Part shown: positions 46,330 to 64,000 of the stretch, piece after piece | Position numbering within the stretch: position 1 is the first letter of the stretch | Layout of the letters: each line of letters starts with the position of its first letter | Source: Portunus trituberculatus | Taxonomy: Eukaryota; Arthropoda; Malacostraca; Decapoda; Portunidae | Reading direction: 5' to 3' | NCBI RefSeq assembly: GCF_017591435.1 | Contig: NC_059268.1 | Span: 13,373,684 to 13,437,683, forward strand | Length of the DNA: 64,000 nt | The notes under the pieces: generated by a model | The model's database searches: none | What the model saw: only the letters and a program-made list of their open reading frames with translations | What the model was told of the DNA's origin: nothing | Translations under genes and position numbers: made by a program

Positions 46330-46450
46330 GGTGGGAGGTGAGACTTGTCTTTAGCCCCCACGCAACAAGAGACAAAGAACTACAGATTCGCGAACAATAT
46401 CGATCGAATCAAAGTTACTAGGGCGTACCAGCGTAAAACATTGCATTGTC

Positions 46451-46452
<2 letters not shown>

Positions 46453-46543
<91 letters not shown>
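46453..46543. repeat. (GA)n microsatellite
   Basis: A GA run of about 91 bp. Confidence 0.97.
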
Positions 46544-47847
<1,304 letters not shown>

Positions 47848-47977
47848 GAGTATTGACAGAAGAAATCCGATTAACAACATGAAATCAGTTACAGGAGATG
47901 GCAAAATGTAACATTATTGTTATTATCACTCGTCAATGACATCAATAAGTCATTTTAATCTCAGATAGCAATATCCC

Positions 47978-48115
<138 letters not shown>

Positions 48116-48443
48116 GATATAGAAATTATATGAGTCACCTTTTCCAAATAATTAAATGTCAAAAGCAGTGTACCTCGCCACTGGTTCAGGGGAGAGATAT
48201 TTTTTTTTTCTTTTTATATAAGAGAAGAAATCTGGCCAATAGGAAAAAAAAGACTATTAAACAATAAAGGCCCACTTAGATGCCAGTTCCCGAGCAGGTC
48301 AGAGAGAGTTAGCCAAACGAAGAATGTCTTGAAAGAAACAAGGGAAAAGCTTGTCAAAGGCAGCCGCAGGAGAGGAATAAGCAGAACACGACAAACGAAT
48401 GACGAAATGTTAGAATAAAGGAAAATTGAAAAAAAATCGTGTG

Positions 48444-48446
<3 letters not shown>

Positions 48447-48510
<64 letters not shown>
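48447..48510. repeat. (GA)n microsatellite
   Basis: A GA run of about 64 bp. Confidence 0.95.
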
Positions 48511-48515
<5 letters not shown>

Positions 48516-48726
48516 AGTGGCTTATATATAATGACAAGAATAAATGTTTGTGCAAAATAGGAAAAAAGGAAAAAAGTCAGGAAATGTTATGATGGTGGTG
48601 GAGTTTGAGGAGTAAAGTATTGCCGTGGTGAGGTCATCGTCTTGTGTGTCATTATTCACATTTCTTGCTTATTTCTTTCTTTTGAGGTTAACTTTCTCCT
48701 GTTTTCTCTCGCTATCATCACGTGCC

Positions 48727-48729
<3 letters not shown>

Positions 48730-48774
<45 letters not shown>
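48730..48774. repeat. (GA)n microsatellite
   Basis: A GA run of about 45 bp, 14 bp before a family A MITE. Confidence 0.95.
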
Positions 48775-48776
<2 letters not shown>

Positions 48777-48787
48777 TTAGTGATAGA

Positions 48788-49004
48788 CCAGTATTCAGAG
48801 ACGTTTTGTTATCTTATGACTACTATTTTCAAAGGCTCTAGTTGTAGATACTCATGTTTTTAAAGGTATTTTTATGGTTCTGGTGATTGATTAACAAGAG
48901 TTTTAGTTTATCATAAGGAGAAACTGTCTTGAATACCCTGCTAGCTGTCTTTGGGTACCTTAAGAATTGTCGTAGTGAGGAAGCAAGGCGTTTCTAAATA
49001 TAGC
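48788..49004 (-). mobile_element. MITE family A, copy 5 (inverted)
   Basis: The left end is CCAGTATTCAGAGACG and the right end is GCAAGGCGTTTCTAAATATAG, which are inverted repeats of the family type. The interior reads CAAAGGCTCTAGTTGTAGAT, CTCATGTTTTTAAAGG, TTTTTATGGTTCTGGTGATT, TCATAAGGAGAAACTGTCTT and ATTGTCGTAGTGAGG, matching copy 4. It is non-coding. Confidence 0.83.
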
Positions 49005-49171
49005 TTATTATACTACTATTACTCCTACTGCTTCTACCATCTACTACTTACCGTTACTTACGCTACTAATATAAACACAATCATAGGTAAAAATAATTAG
49101 AGGGCTAAAAACAAACCATATAACATCTTTTAAAGTAGATATTAATTGCCATCAATGTAAGAATCAGCGAT

Positions 49172-49385
49172 TTAACTCCTTCAGTACTGGAGCACATTTT
49201 TACCTTGAAATTTGTGTATGATGAGACCATTTTATTGGCATTAGGAAGAGTGTATGGAGGTCAGAAGATTAATGACCACTGTCTTCACTATTTGAATCCC
49301 CCACATAAGTTTCTGAAGCTGTGTAGAATCACCAGATAGTAAGTAGAATGAATATGAAAATGCGTCATGGTACTCAAGGGGTTAA
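49172..49385 (+). mobile_element. MITE family B, copy 4
   Basis: TTAA followed by CTCCTTCAGTACTGGAGCAC at the left, and GCGTCATGGTACTCAAGGGG followed by TTAA at the right. The interior is ACCTTGAAATTTGTGTATG, ACCATTTTATTGGCATTAGG, CCCCCACATAAGTTTCTGA and GTAGAATCACCAGATAGTAA. It has the same orientation as copies 1 and 2. Confidence 0.86.
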
Positions 49386-51773
<2,388 letters not shown>

Positions 51774-51978
51774 TTAATTCCTTGAGTACTATGACGTATT
51801 TTTATATTCATTCTGCTTACTATTTGATGATTTCAGAAACTTATGTAGGGGGATTGAAATAGTGAAGACTGTGTACATTAATCTTCTCACCTACATAGAC
51901 ACTTCCTAATGTCAGTAAAATGGTCTAATCGTACACAAATCTCAAGGTGAAAATGTGTCCCAGTATTGAAAGGATTGA
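51774..51978 (-). mobile_element. MITE family B, copy 5 (inverted, more diverged)
   Basis: TTAA followed by TTCCTTGAGTACTATGACG at the left and GTGTCCCAGTATTGAAAGGA followed by TTGA at the right, where TTGA is probably a mutated TTAA. The interior (CATTCTGCTTACTATTTGATG, cut here to CTTACTATTTGATG, then AGAAACTTATGTAGGGGGAT and CTTCCTAATGTCAGTAAAAT) is the reverse complement of the plus-oriented copies. Confidence 0.8.
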
Positions 51979-52594
51979 TATCCATATAATATCATGCAGC
52001 ACATTGATTTTTTCCTTCCCCACTTTATTGATCTATTCTTCATGTATTTCTTCTTTTCATGTGCGTTATTCATGTGTTTCAATCTTTCATACTTCTGCGT
52101 GTTCTTCAATATCTTCTAACACTAATTCCACGTCCGTTTTCTTTCCTATGCTCCACCAACCTTCGTATAATTTAAGCTCACTTTTGCTGCTTCTCACAAC
52201 GTAGCTTCTGGACGTTCCTGAGCTGCTCACGGCTCCTCAGATGCTTGGCGCCGTGTTACACTCCTCTAACCCTCGACTTTTCTCATAATCGCGCCGCCTA
52301 GAGTCTCAGTGCAGATATTAGCAGTCCACCGTCATCAGCCATTCTGCGTGTTCCCATCTCTTTCTTTTTTCCCTCTTGCTGGCTGGACGGTTGCCTGGCT
52401 GTGTGTCTTTACGAGTATTTCACTGTCATCATTATCATTTATCTCCTTTTTTTCTATGTAGATACTGCGTTGGGCTTGGCTTGGGGAGAAGTGGTGAAGG
52501 AAGGAATGGTTTACAAAGGGAAGAGGAAAGACAGCATTCAGAGGAGAGATATGTTCTGCTCATGAACCAAAACATGGACACCGCCACATACACG

Positions 52595-52723
<129 letters not shown>

Positions 52724-52853
52724 TAGTTGTACTCACTCATGCATTTATTTCTGTTTTGTTGTTGCTAAATGGAACCAGACAGGTTACGTTTGCCTTGACC
52801 AGTGCCATACAGAATATAAAAACAACGTTAATTTATTTTTTTCTCGTTTTTTT

Positions 52854-52854
<1 letters not shown>

Positions 52855-52919
<65 letters not shown>
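52855..52919. repeat. (CA)n microsatellite
   Basis: A CA run of about 65 bp, 26 bp before the (CT)n array that flanks the LINE. Confidence 0.95.
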
Positions 52920-52921
<2 letters not shown>

Positions 52922-52943
52922 AATATTCAGAATCATCTCTGAA

Positions 52944-53391
<448 letters not shown>

Positions 53392-54720
53392 TCACGTCAC
53401 AAAGAGTGTCAGAGGAGTTGGCAGTGTCTGTCTCCACTTATGTGCCATCAGTTTGACACTGTGTGTGTTCATCTCCTGGACGTGAGGCACCGCGGCCGTG
53501 AACAAGTTCCACATCCTGGAGACGCGTCCTGCGAAGGTGCGTTGATGCTGACACCCGTGGGATCGCGGCACCTCTACGGCGTCACCACCATTGAGCACCG
53601 TTCTCGTGCTCCGTGCGGTGACTCTCAGAGGATGACGCAGCCCTGCCAGATGTGGCACTCTTTGCACCTGTGCCTTATGGAACACTACGATTGCCGCCAC
53701 ATCTCTGCGGTGTTCCAGTGAATCAAGGGGACGCTCAGGCTCTGGGTGAGGTGGTATTGCAGCATCTACTAGCCGTATGGCGCGGCGTTGGATGCTGTCC
53801 AGTCTCCTTCTGTGTGTGGCGGCACAGGACATCCAGGAGAGAGCTGCGTACTCAAGGTGGGGCCGCACCTGTGCCTTGTACAGCAGCAGTCTCCCCTTCC
53901 TGTCGAGGAAACTGGCGATCCTTCTGAGAGCGGAGATCCTGTGAGAGGCTTTCTTGGCAATGGATTTGACATGGCTGTCAAACCTCAGCCCTCGATCCAC
54001 CTCCACTCCAAGTATCTTGACGTCATCTTGGAGTGGGAGCAGCAGCGCCAAAGACAACTTTCCTGCCATTGCTGCCATGGCGGCTGGGGACCGAGAGACA
54101 ACCATTGCCTGTGTCTTCTCCGGCGCGAATGTCACTTGCCAGCGAGCACCCCACTCCTTTATCACTCGTAGCTGCTGATTGATGGCCTCAGCAGCCCGCC
54201 CACTGTCCTGGCGTGGATAGGTATAGGAGAGGGTGCAGTCATCAGCATAGGCCTTGACTCCTGGCAGTAGCTGGAGAAGATCATCCACGTAGATATTCCA
54301 CAGGAGTGGGCCAAGAATTGAACCCTGTGGCACTGATGCCTCCACAGGCAGGGACTCAGATGTTTGCCCGTTGACAACCACCTTGAGGCTTCTGTCCTGC
54401 AGGTAATTTCCCAGGAGTCGTAGCAAGCCACCCTGGATGCCTTTAGCACGAAGCTTTTCCAGTAATCCGTTGTGCCATACTTTATCAAAAGCTCCAGCTA
54501 TGTCCAAAGCAACCACTATAGTGTCCTTGCCGTCGTCGAGGGCGTCCTGCCACTGCCTGGTGAGAAGCATCATTAGGTCGGAGGTTGACCTTCCAGGTCT
54601 GAACCCAAACTGTTGGTCTGAGAGGAGGGCATTGTCCTTGAGATGGCTACACACCACCTCTGCCACGACCCTCTCAAACACTTTACCCACCACTGACAAC
54701 AGGGATATGGGTCTGTAGTT
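53392..54720 (-). pseudogene. LINE ORF2, reverse transcriptase and C-terminal domain
   Basis: This is the intact C-terminal 435 codons of ORF2 from the internal Met at 54699, with the homologous frame extending a few codons upstream. Reverse transcriptase landmarks, numbered from that Met: FGFRPGRST (31-39), motif A VVALDIAGAFDKVWH with D66 (62-76), motif B PQGSILGP (124-131, preceded by SV where GV is usual), motif C AYADDCTLS with the catalytic YADD at 151-154, then a thumb and a Cys-containing C-terminal part (SWMSCAATHRRRLDSIQRRAIRL). It copies the element RNA at the nicked target. No frameshift occurs in these 1.3 kb, unlike the part just upstream. The real start of ORF2 is the endonuclease at 56214. 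Confidence 0.93.
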
Positions 54721-55100
54721 TTTTGGGTCCGTCCTGGAGCTTTTTGTGTGCAGGAACTACTCGAGCCTCCTTCCACACTGAAGGCCAGACGTTTTCCCGT
54801 ACACAAGTTGTGAACTTGGGTGAGAGGGGCAGCCAGTTCCTGGGAGCATCGCTTCAGCAGGTGCGGGCTGATGTCATCAGGGCCGGTAGCTTTCTGTGTG
54901 TCCAGCCCCGCAATAATCGCTTCACCTGCTGATGCGTCACCTCCACCATGGTGACAGTCTTCTCACATTGCTGGACCAGCTGAGGCGGTGGCTGCTGTGG
55001 ATTCCCCACCTTCATTTTCCAGCAAACAAGGAAGCCAGCAACTGTGCCCTCTCCTTACTGCTGGTGGCGACAGTACCGTCCTGCTTGCTGAGGGAGGGAT
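54700..55100 (-). pseudogene. LINE ORF2, linker and N-terminal reverse transcriptase region, frame-broken
   Basis: Segments of reverse transcriptase homology lie in different frames: KATGPDDISPHLLKRC, then VWPSVWKEARVVPAHKK, then NYRPISLLSVVGKVFERV. Apparent single-base changes lie near 55090-55100 (one extra), 55012-55020 (one missing, T/A-run), 54904-54909 (one missing, C/G-run), 54811-54820 (one extra) and 54718-54724 (one extra, T/A-run). Together with the break near 55721-55730 they sum to zero, so the frame at 54699 equals the frame at 56214. The words are characteristic of Jockey/CR1 elements. Confidence 0.85.
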
Positions 55101-55723
55101 GGATTCTTGGTGGCCAGTTCCTGTTTGTCCTTAACAAGGGACCACCAAGTTTTGTTTCCTACGCCAGTGCCACACAGTTTCCGGCGCAGGCTTTCCTCCC
55201 ACTTTTTTAAGGCCCACTTGCTGGTTACCACCATCCTCCTGCATGCAGCCCTATGCAAGTCCTTGTTGCGCCGAGTCGGGTTCCTCTTGTAGCGGAGCCA
55301 GGCAGCATACTTTGCCTCAGCAGCAACACGGCAACGGTAGCCAAACCATGGCTGATCCGTCGGTCTGGTGGTGTATTCCCTGTGTGGGACGTGGCGTCTC
55401 TGGAGGGCGAGAAGGTGAGAGGTGAGTGCAAGTGCTTCACTCTCTGCTCCTCCCTGTAGCAGAGTGGCCCATGGGGTGTGGGTCAGGTCGCGGCGCAGGG
55501 AAGCCCAGTCTGCTTTGTTCCACAGCCAGATGGTGCGGGTGGTGGCCTCGTCCCGAGCCACGCCCACTTCCAGCTGTGTCAGTACAGCGTGATGATCAGA
55601 GCTGCCCACGAGCCCCAGCTGATGACACTGAAGCTTGTCCTCCTGGTAGTCTGAGATGACAGGGTCTAATGTCCCTCCTCGTTCATGTGTGGGGAAGGTG
55701 ACATGATCTGTCAGACCCTGCAC
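55055..55723 (-). pseudogene. LINE ORF2, endonuclease C-terminal part and linker
   Basis: A 222-codon open segment completes the APE-type endonuclease: GGTLDPVISD (16-25) and GSSDHHAVL (40-48, carrying the catalytic Asp-His pair). It continues into the charged linker found before LINE reverse transcriptases (WLWNKADWASLRRDL, then Arg/Lys-rich helices, then WWSLVKDKQ). It is out of frame with the N-terminal endonuclease by one base. The Met at its start is internal to the ancestral protein. Confidence 0.9.
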
Positions 55724-56214
55724 CTCAGGAGATTCTCGTAGGCGTCTCTTTCCAGGTGGTGATTGAGATCCCCCACAATCAGCACGTGGCTGCAGCTGTG
55801 TGCCATCATCAGGTTGTCTAAAGTCTCAGTCAGGTACAGGAGTGAGTCAGGCCCTTGTCGCGGGGGGCGATACAGGGCACACAGTAAGAGGGCTGAGCGG
55901 TCTGCCAGCGTTACTCGGAAGTACATCATCTCCATCAGTGGAGGCGTGTCTATGTCGAGTAGCTGGGCCTGCATTCCTTCCTTGAAGCAGACAGCCACTC
56001 CACCTCCTGTTCGCTCCTGTCGGTCCCTCCTCACCCAGTGGGTGAAGCCCTGCATCCTGCCATACGTGGGCTCCACCTCACTGTTCAGCCATGTCTCTGT
56101 CACCACAACAACGTCTGCATTGTGTCGTTGCACACAGTTGTGGTATAAGTCTGCAAGGTTAGTCCGGAGACCACGGACGTTGCTAGAGACGACCTTTAGT
56201 TGGCGGCGGGGCAA
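55711..56214 (-). pseudogene. LINE ORF2, APE-type endonuclease N-terminal part
   Basis: The likely ORF2 start is the Met at 56214, about 42 nt after the ORF1 stop. Visible endonuclease motifs: SSNVRGLRTNL with N12, VVVTETWL with catalytic E40, RRDRQERTGGGVAV (62-75), CALYRPP (112-118) and LIVGDLNHHL with D149 and N151. This enzyme nicks the chromosomal target to prime reverse transcription. The frame ends early (LLRCRV then stop) because one base appears to be missing near 55721-55730. The remaining motifs lie in the next frame. Confidence 0.92.
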
Positions 56215-56256
56215 GCTGGCTGTACCATGGTGAGGGATGGTAGTGAGCGAGGCCTG

Positions 56257-57560
56257 CTAGTCCGAGGTGGTGGTTAGGGTCCGCGGCCGACTGCTGGTAC
56301 TGGTGAAGAGGGTGGTCCACTGCCGCCCCTGGCTCTGATTCCAGATACCAGGCTGAGGAAGGAGTGGGCGAGGTTGTGGTAAGGACTGAAATGAAGTGAG
56401 GTGGTGGGCGGGCTGAGGCGCTGCAGGTGGGAAGGGTGTGGCTGTGTGTCTTTCCACCGTAAGGAGCCGCTGTATGAGACGCTCCTGACGTAAATCGTCA
56501 GTTCTGGCGTGGCAAGTAGCAGAAGTGTGTCCTTTCCGTGAGCAGTACTCACACACTTTTGCCTTGGCTCGCTTTTGTGTCTGCTTGGTGGCCTGGTGAG
56601 TCCTCAGTCCTTCGCTGGACACCTTCCTCGCGTCCTGCTGCACTTCCCTCTTAGTTTTCTTTTTTCTCCAATCTCCTGATGTGGTCTGAGGAGAGGTTCG
56701 TGGGCGAACAGAGGCACCGCGATCTACTCCGTTCGCTGTGTTTATGGAGGAAGAGTCCCTGCTGCTCTGTGTGGCGGTAGACGTGGTAGTGAGTACCGAG
56801 CAGTCACTCTGTGTGGCAGAAGGGTGACAGTAGACGCTGGGGAGGTGTCACAGTCGCTCTGTGTGGCGATGGAAGCAGTGGAGGTAGGCGGAGCGGTCGT
56901 TGTTTCCCGGGCAGGCGAAGGGAAGGTGGAAGTTGAGAAAACAGCTGAGTGGCGAAGCTGTTGCGGTTTATCCGAGCTCCACCACGTCCTCCACCTCTCA
57001 GAGTCCTGACAAACCACCTCCCAGTGTTCGTCAATTGACTCTGCGTGGGCGCTGACTGCCTGAGAGCGTGTGGCTACTTGCGTCTGGCGCTGTTTTGACG
57101 CTATCAGCCTGTCTGCTACTCTGAGAGCCGCAGCAAACACGTCTCTGTGTTGTATGATCAAGTCTCGGTCGTCCTGGAGGGACTTAATCACACAGTTTTG
57201 TTGAGAGGCTTCCTCAGTGAGCTTCTCAACTAGTGAAACTAGCTCTCCTCTCTCCAAGCCCTCCCACTGACTCTCCCCACTGTCGTCCGGTAGTGGCGTT
57301 GGGGGTGTATCAGTCTCCTCGATGATGTAGGTGACGGGGTCCGGGATGTTTGCTTGGAGTCGTAGCTGCTCCGTGTAGCTACACTTGAAGACTGGCGTAT
57401 CCCCAAGGCAGCTGTTGTGACAAAGGTTACGGCAGGTTTCCTCGTCACAGCTCACGTGTTGAGTCTTAAGTGTTGCTTTGCCACAAACGCAACACCAATT
57501 CTGTGGCTGGTAGCCAGGCAAGTCTCTCCTGGCTATGGGGCGATGGGCGGGGCTAGACAT
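56257..57560 (-). pseudogene. LINE ORF1 (RNA-binding gag-like protein), one frameshift
   Basis: The frame is open to 57749, but the Met at 57560 (MSSPAHRPIARRDLPGY) is a better start because the upstream residues are Cys/Val-rich UTR-like sequence. A PHD-like finger follows: C23, C26, C38, C43, H48, C51. Next comes a helical stretch rich in Glu, Leu and Arg (about residues 107-170), then Ser/Thr-rich sequence with repeated ATQSDC-type words. A single-base loss near 56815-56825 ends this frame at 56742. The next frame continues through a Lys-rich segment to a CCHC knuckle (CEYCSRKGHTSATC) and stops at 56257. ORF1 proteins of this kind coat the element RNA. Confidence 0.87.

Positions 57561-59397
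<1,837 letters not shown>

Positions 59398-59450
<53 letters not shown>
59398..59450. repeat. (CT)n microsatellite
   Basis: A CT run of about 53 bp. Confidence 0.95.
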
Positions 59451-59454
<4 letters not shown>

Positions 59455-59682
59455 CCTTTCATCTATTTTCTTTCCCAAGTGCGTTTTTCTCTTTACCCAA
59501 GTATACTTTTCAACAGAAGTTTTCGCTTTCTTGTTTAGTTCCTTTCGTTTCTTCTTGGCTTGTATACATTTTTTTTTTCGTCTAGTTCAGTCGTTGTTAC
59601 TTTTACCGTGTCTCGCTGCTGTTGTTATTTGCTCCTTTGTTTCGTGTTTGTGACGTGTAGTGGTCGTATTTGCCTGTGCTAC

Positions 59683-59685
<3 letters not shown>

Positions 59686-59728
<43 letters not shown>

Positions 59729-59998
59729 CAATTTATTTTGTCTCTGCCACACTGTTCTGTCCTTGTACTCGACCTTGTACTTCTCCTCCTCCTCCTCCTT
59801 CTCCTCCTCCTCCTCCTCCTCCTCCTCCTCCTCCTCCATCCTCCTCCTCCTCCTTCTCATTCTCCTTAGTAAAATTATCCTATTAATCATCATCCTCATT
59901 ACCACATCCATCATTACTGCCATTCACCATCATCATCATGTCAAAGTCCTCCTCTTACTTCTCTTCCTCCTCTTCCTCTTCTTCGTCTTCAATTTTTC

Positions 59999-60047
<49 letters not shown>

Positions 60048-60050
60048 GCG
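59686..60050. repeat. Cluster of (GT)n, (TCC)n and (ATC)n arrays
   Basis: A (GT)n run (59686-59728), two (TCC)n blocks (about 59783-59837 and 59841-59853) and a (CAT)n run (about 60001-60047), with CT-rich spacers. Confidence 0.94.
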
Positions 60051-60272
60051 GGTCTCGATAATTTGCAGTATTGATCATGACAGTTTGAACGAGTAGGTGC
60101 ACCGCTGCTGCCGCGCTCCTTGTTTGTTATTGCCTCTACCCGCCCCCTTCCCCTCATCTCTGTAAACAAATGCCTTACTGAGTTCTCGCTTTGAAGGTGA
60201 AGCTGAGCCGACTGCCGCTAGAGGAAGAGGAAGAGAACGTGGATGGGTAGGCGGGTGGGTGGGCGCTGAGGT

Positions 60273-60293
60273 GTGTGTGTGTGTGTGTGTGTG
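60273..60293. repeat. (GT)n microsatellite, short
   Basis: A GT run of about 21 bp. Confidence 0.9.
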
Positions 60294-60522
60294 AGCTTTA
60301 GAGTAGTGGTTGTTTGTTTGTCGTGGTAGCAGTTGTTTGGTGCTGTTGAGAGTGGCTTGGATGGCTGGAGTGATGAATGGAGAAAGGGACTAGTGGTAGT
60401 GGTGTTAGTGGTGGTGGTGGTGGTAGCAGCAGCGGCAGGAAAGCTATGTATGCTGTTGGTTTGGTTATGCTTCCTGCCTCAAGCTTTGTTTCGTCAATCG
60501 TAAGCGCCTTCCTGTTGTTTTG

Positions 60523-64000
<3,478 letters not shown>

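Overview
This window looks like repeat-dominated intergenic or intronic DNA from a large animal genome, most likely a decapod crustacean (crab or shrimp). That assignment is inference. It rests on the extreme density of long dinucleotide arrays ((GA)n, (AC)n, some (AT)n), on (TAC)n, (TCC)n and (AAC)n arrays, on a CR1/Jockey-type LINE and on tRNA-derived SINE sequence. I found no marker gene that fixes the species. I found no host protein-coding gene I can support. Most open frames here are translations of dinucleotide arrays (LSLS, HTHT, VCVC, RERE, YIYI) or short chance frames.

Layout. 0.2-0.9 kb holds a five-copy satellite of about 136 bp. 2-13 kb has (TAC)n, (GA)n and (AC)n arrays separated by unique DNA, a G-rich quadruplex motif and a 97-bp tandem duplication. 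13.7-18.2 kb is the least repetitive stretch and shows no gene. 18-28 kb resumes dense arrays and carries MITE-like elements, including two that abut at 25.2-25.6 kb. 28.6-28.9 kb is a foldback element with telomere-like repeats at its centre. 30.9-31.3 kb is a SINE with a tRNA-Val-like head lying in an (AC)n tract. 37.5-38.0 kb is a mosaic trinucleotide array, 41.2-41.5 kb a long (AT)n tract, and 42.9-44.1 kb a series of pyrimidine-rich arrays. 45-52 kb holds three TTAA-flanked MITEs and another copy of the first MITE family.

The only protein-coding content I can identify is one near full-length non-LTR retrotransposon on the minus strand, about 53.17-58.05 kb. In transcription order it has a 5' UTR, an ORF1 (PHD-like finger, helical segment, CCHC knuckle), an ORF2 (APE-type endonuclease, then reverse transcriptase with YADD), a 3' UTR and a poly(A) tail. 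About seven single-base frameshifts break it. It is flanked on both sides by the same-phase (GA)n array (about 548 bp and 228 bp), so it appears to have inserted into a microsatellite. ORF1 would bind the element RNA, the endonuclease would nick the target, and the reverse transcriptase would copy the RNA at the nick. This copy is probably dead unless the frameshifts are sequencing errors.

Two families of short non-autonomous elements recur: family A (about 185-220 bp, terminal inverted repeats, five copies) and family B (about 205-215 bp, TTAA ends, piggyBac-like, five copies). No transposase for either is visible here.
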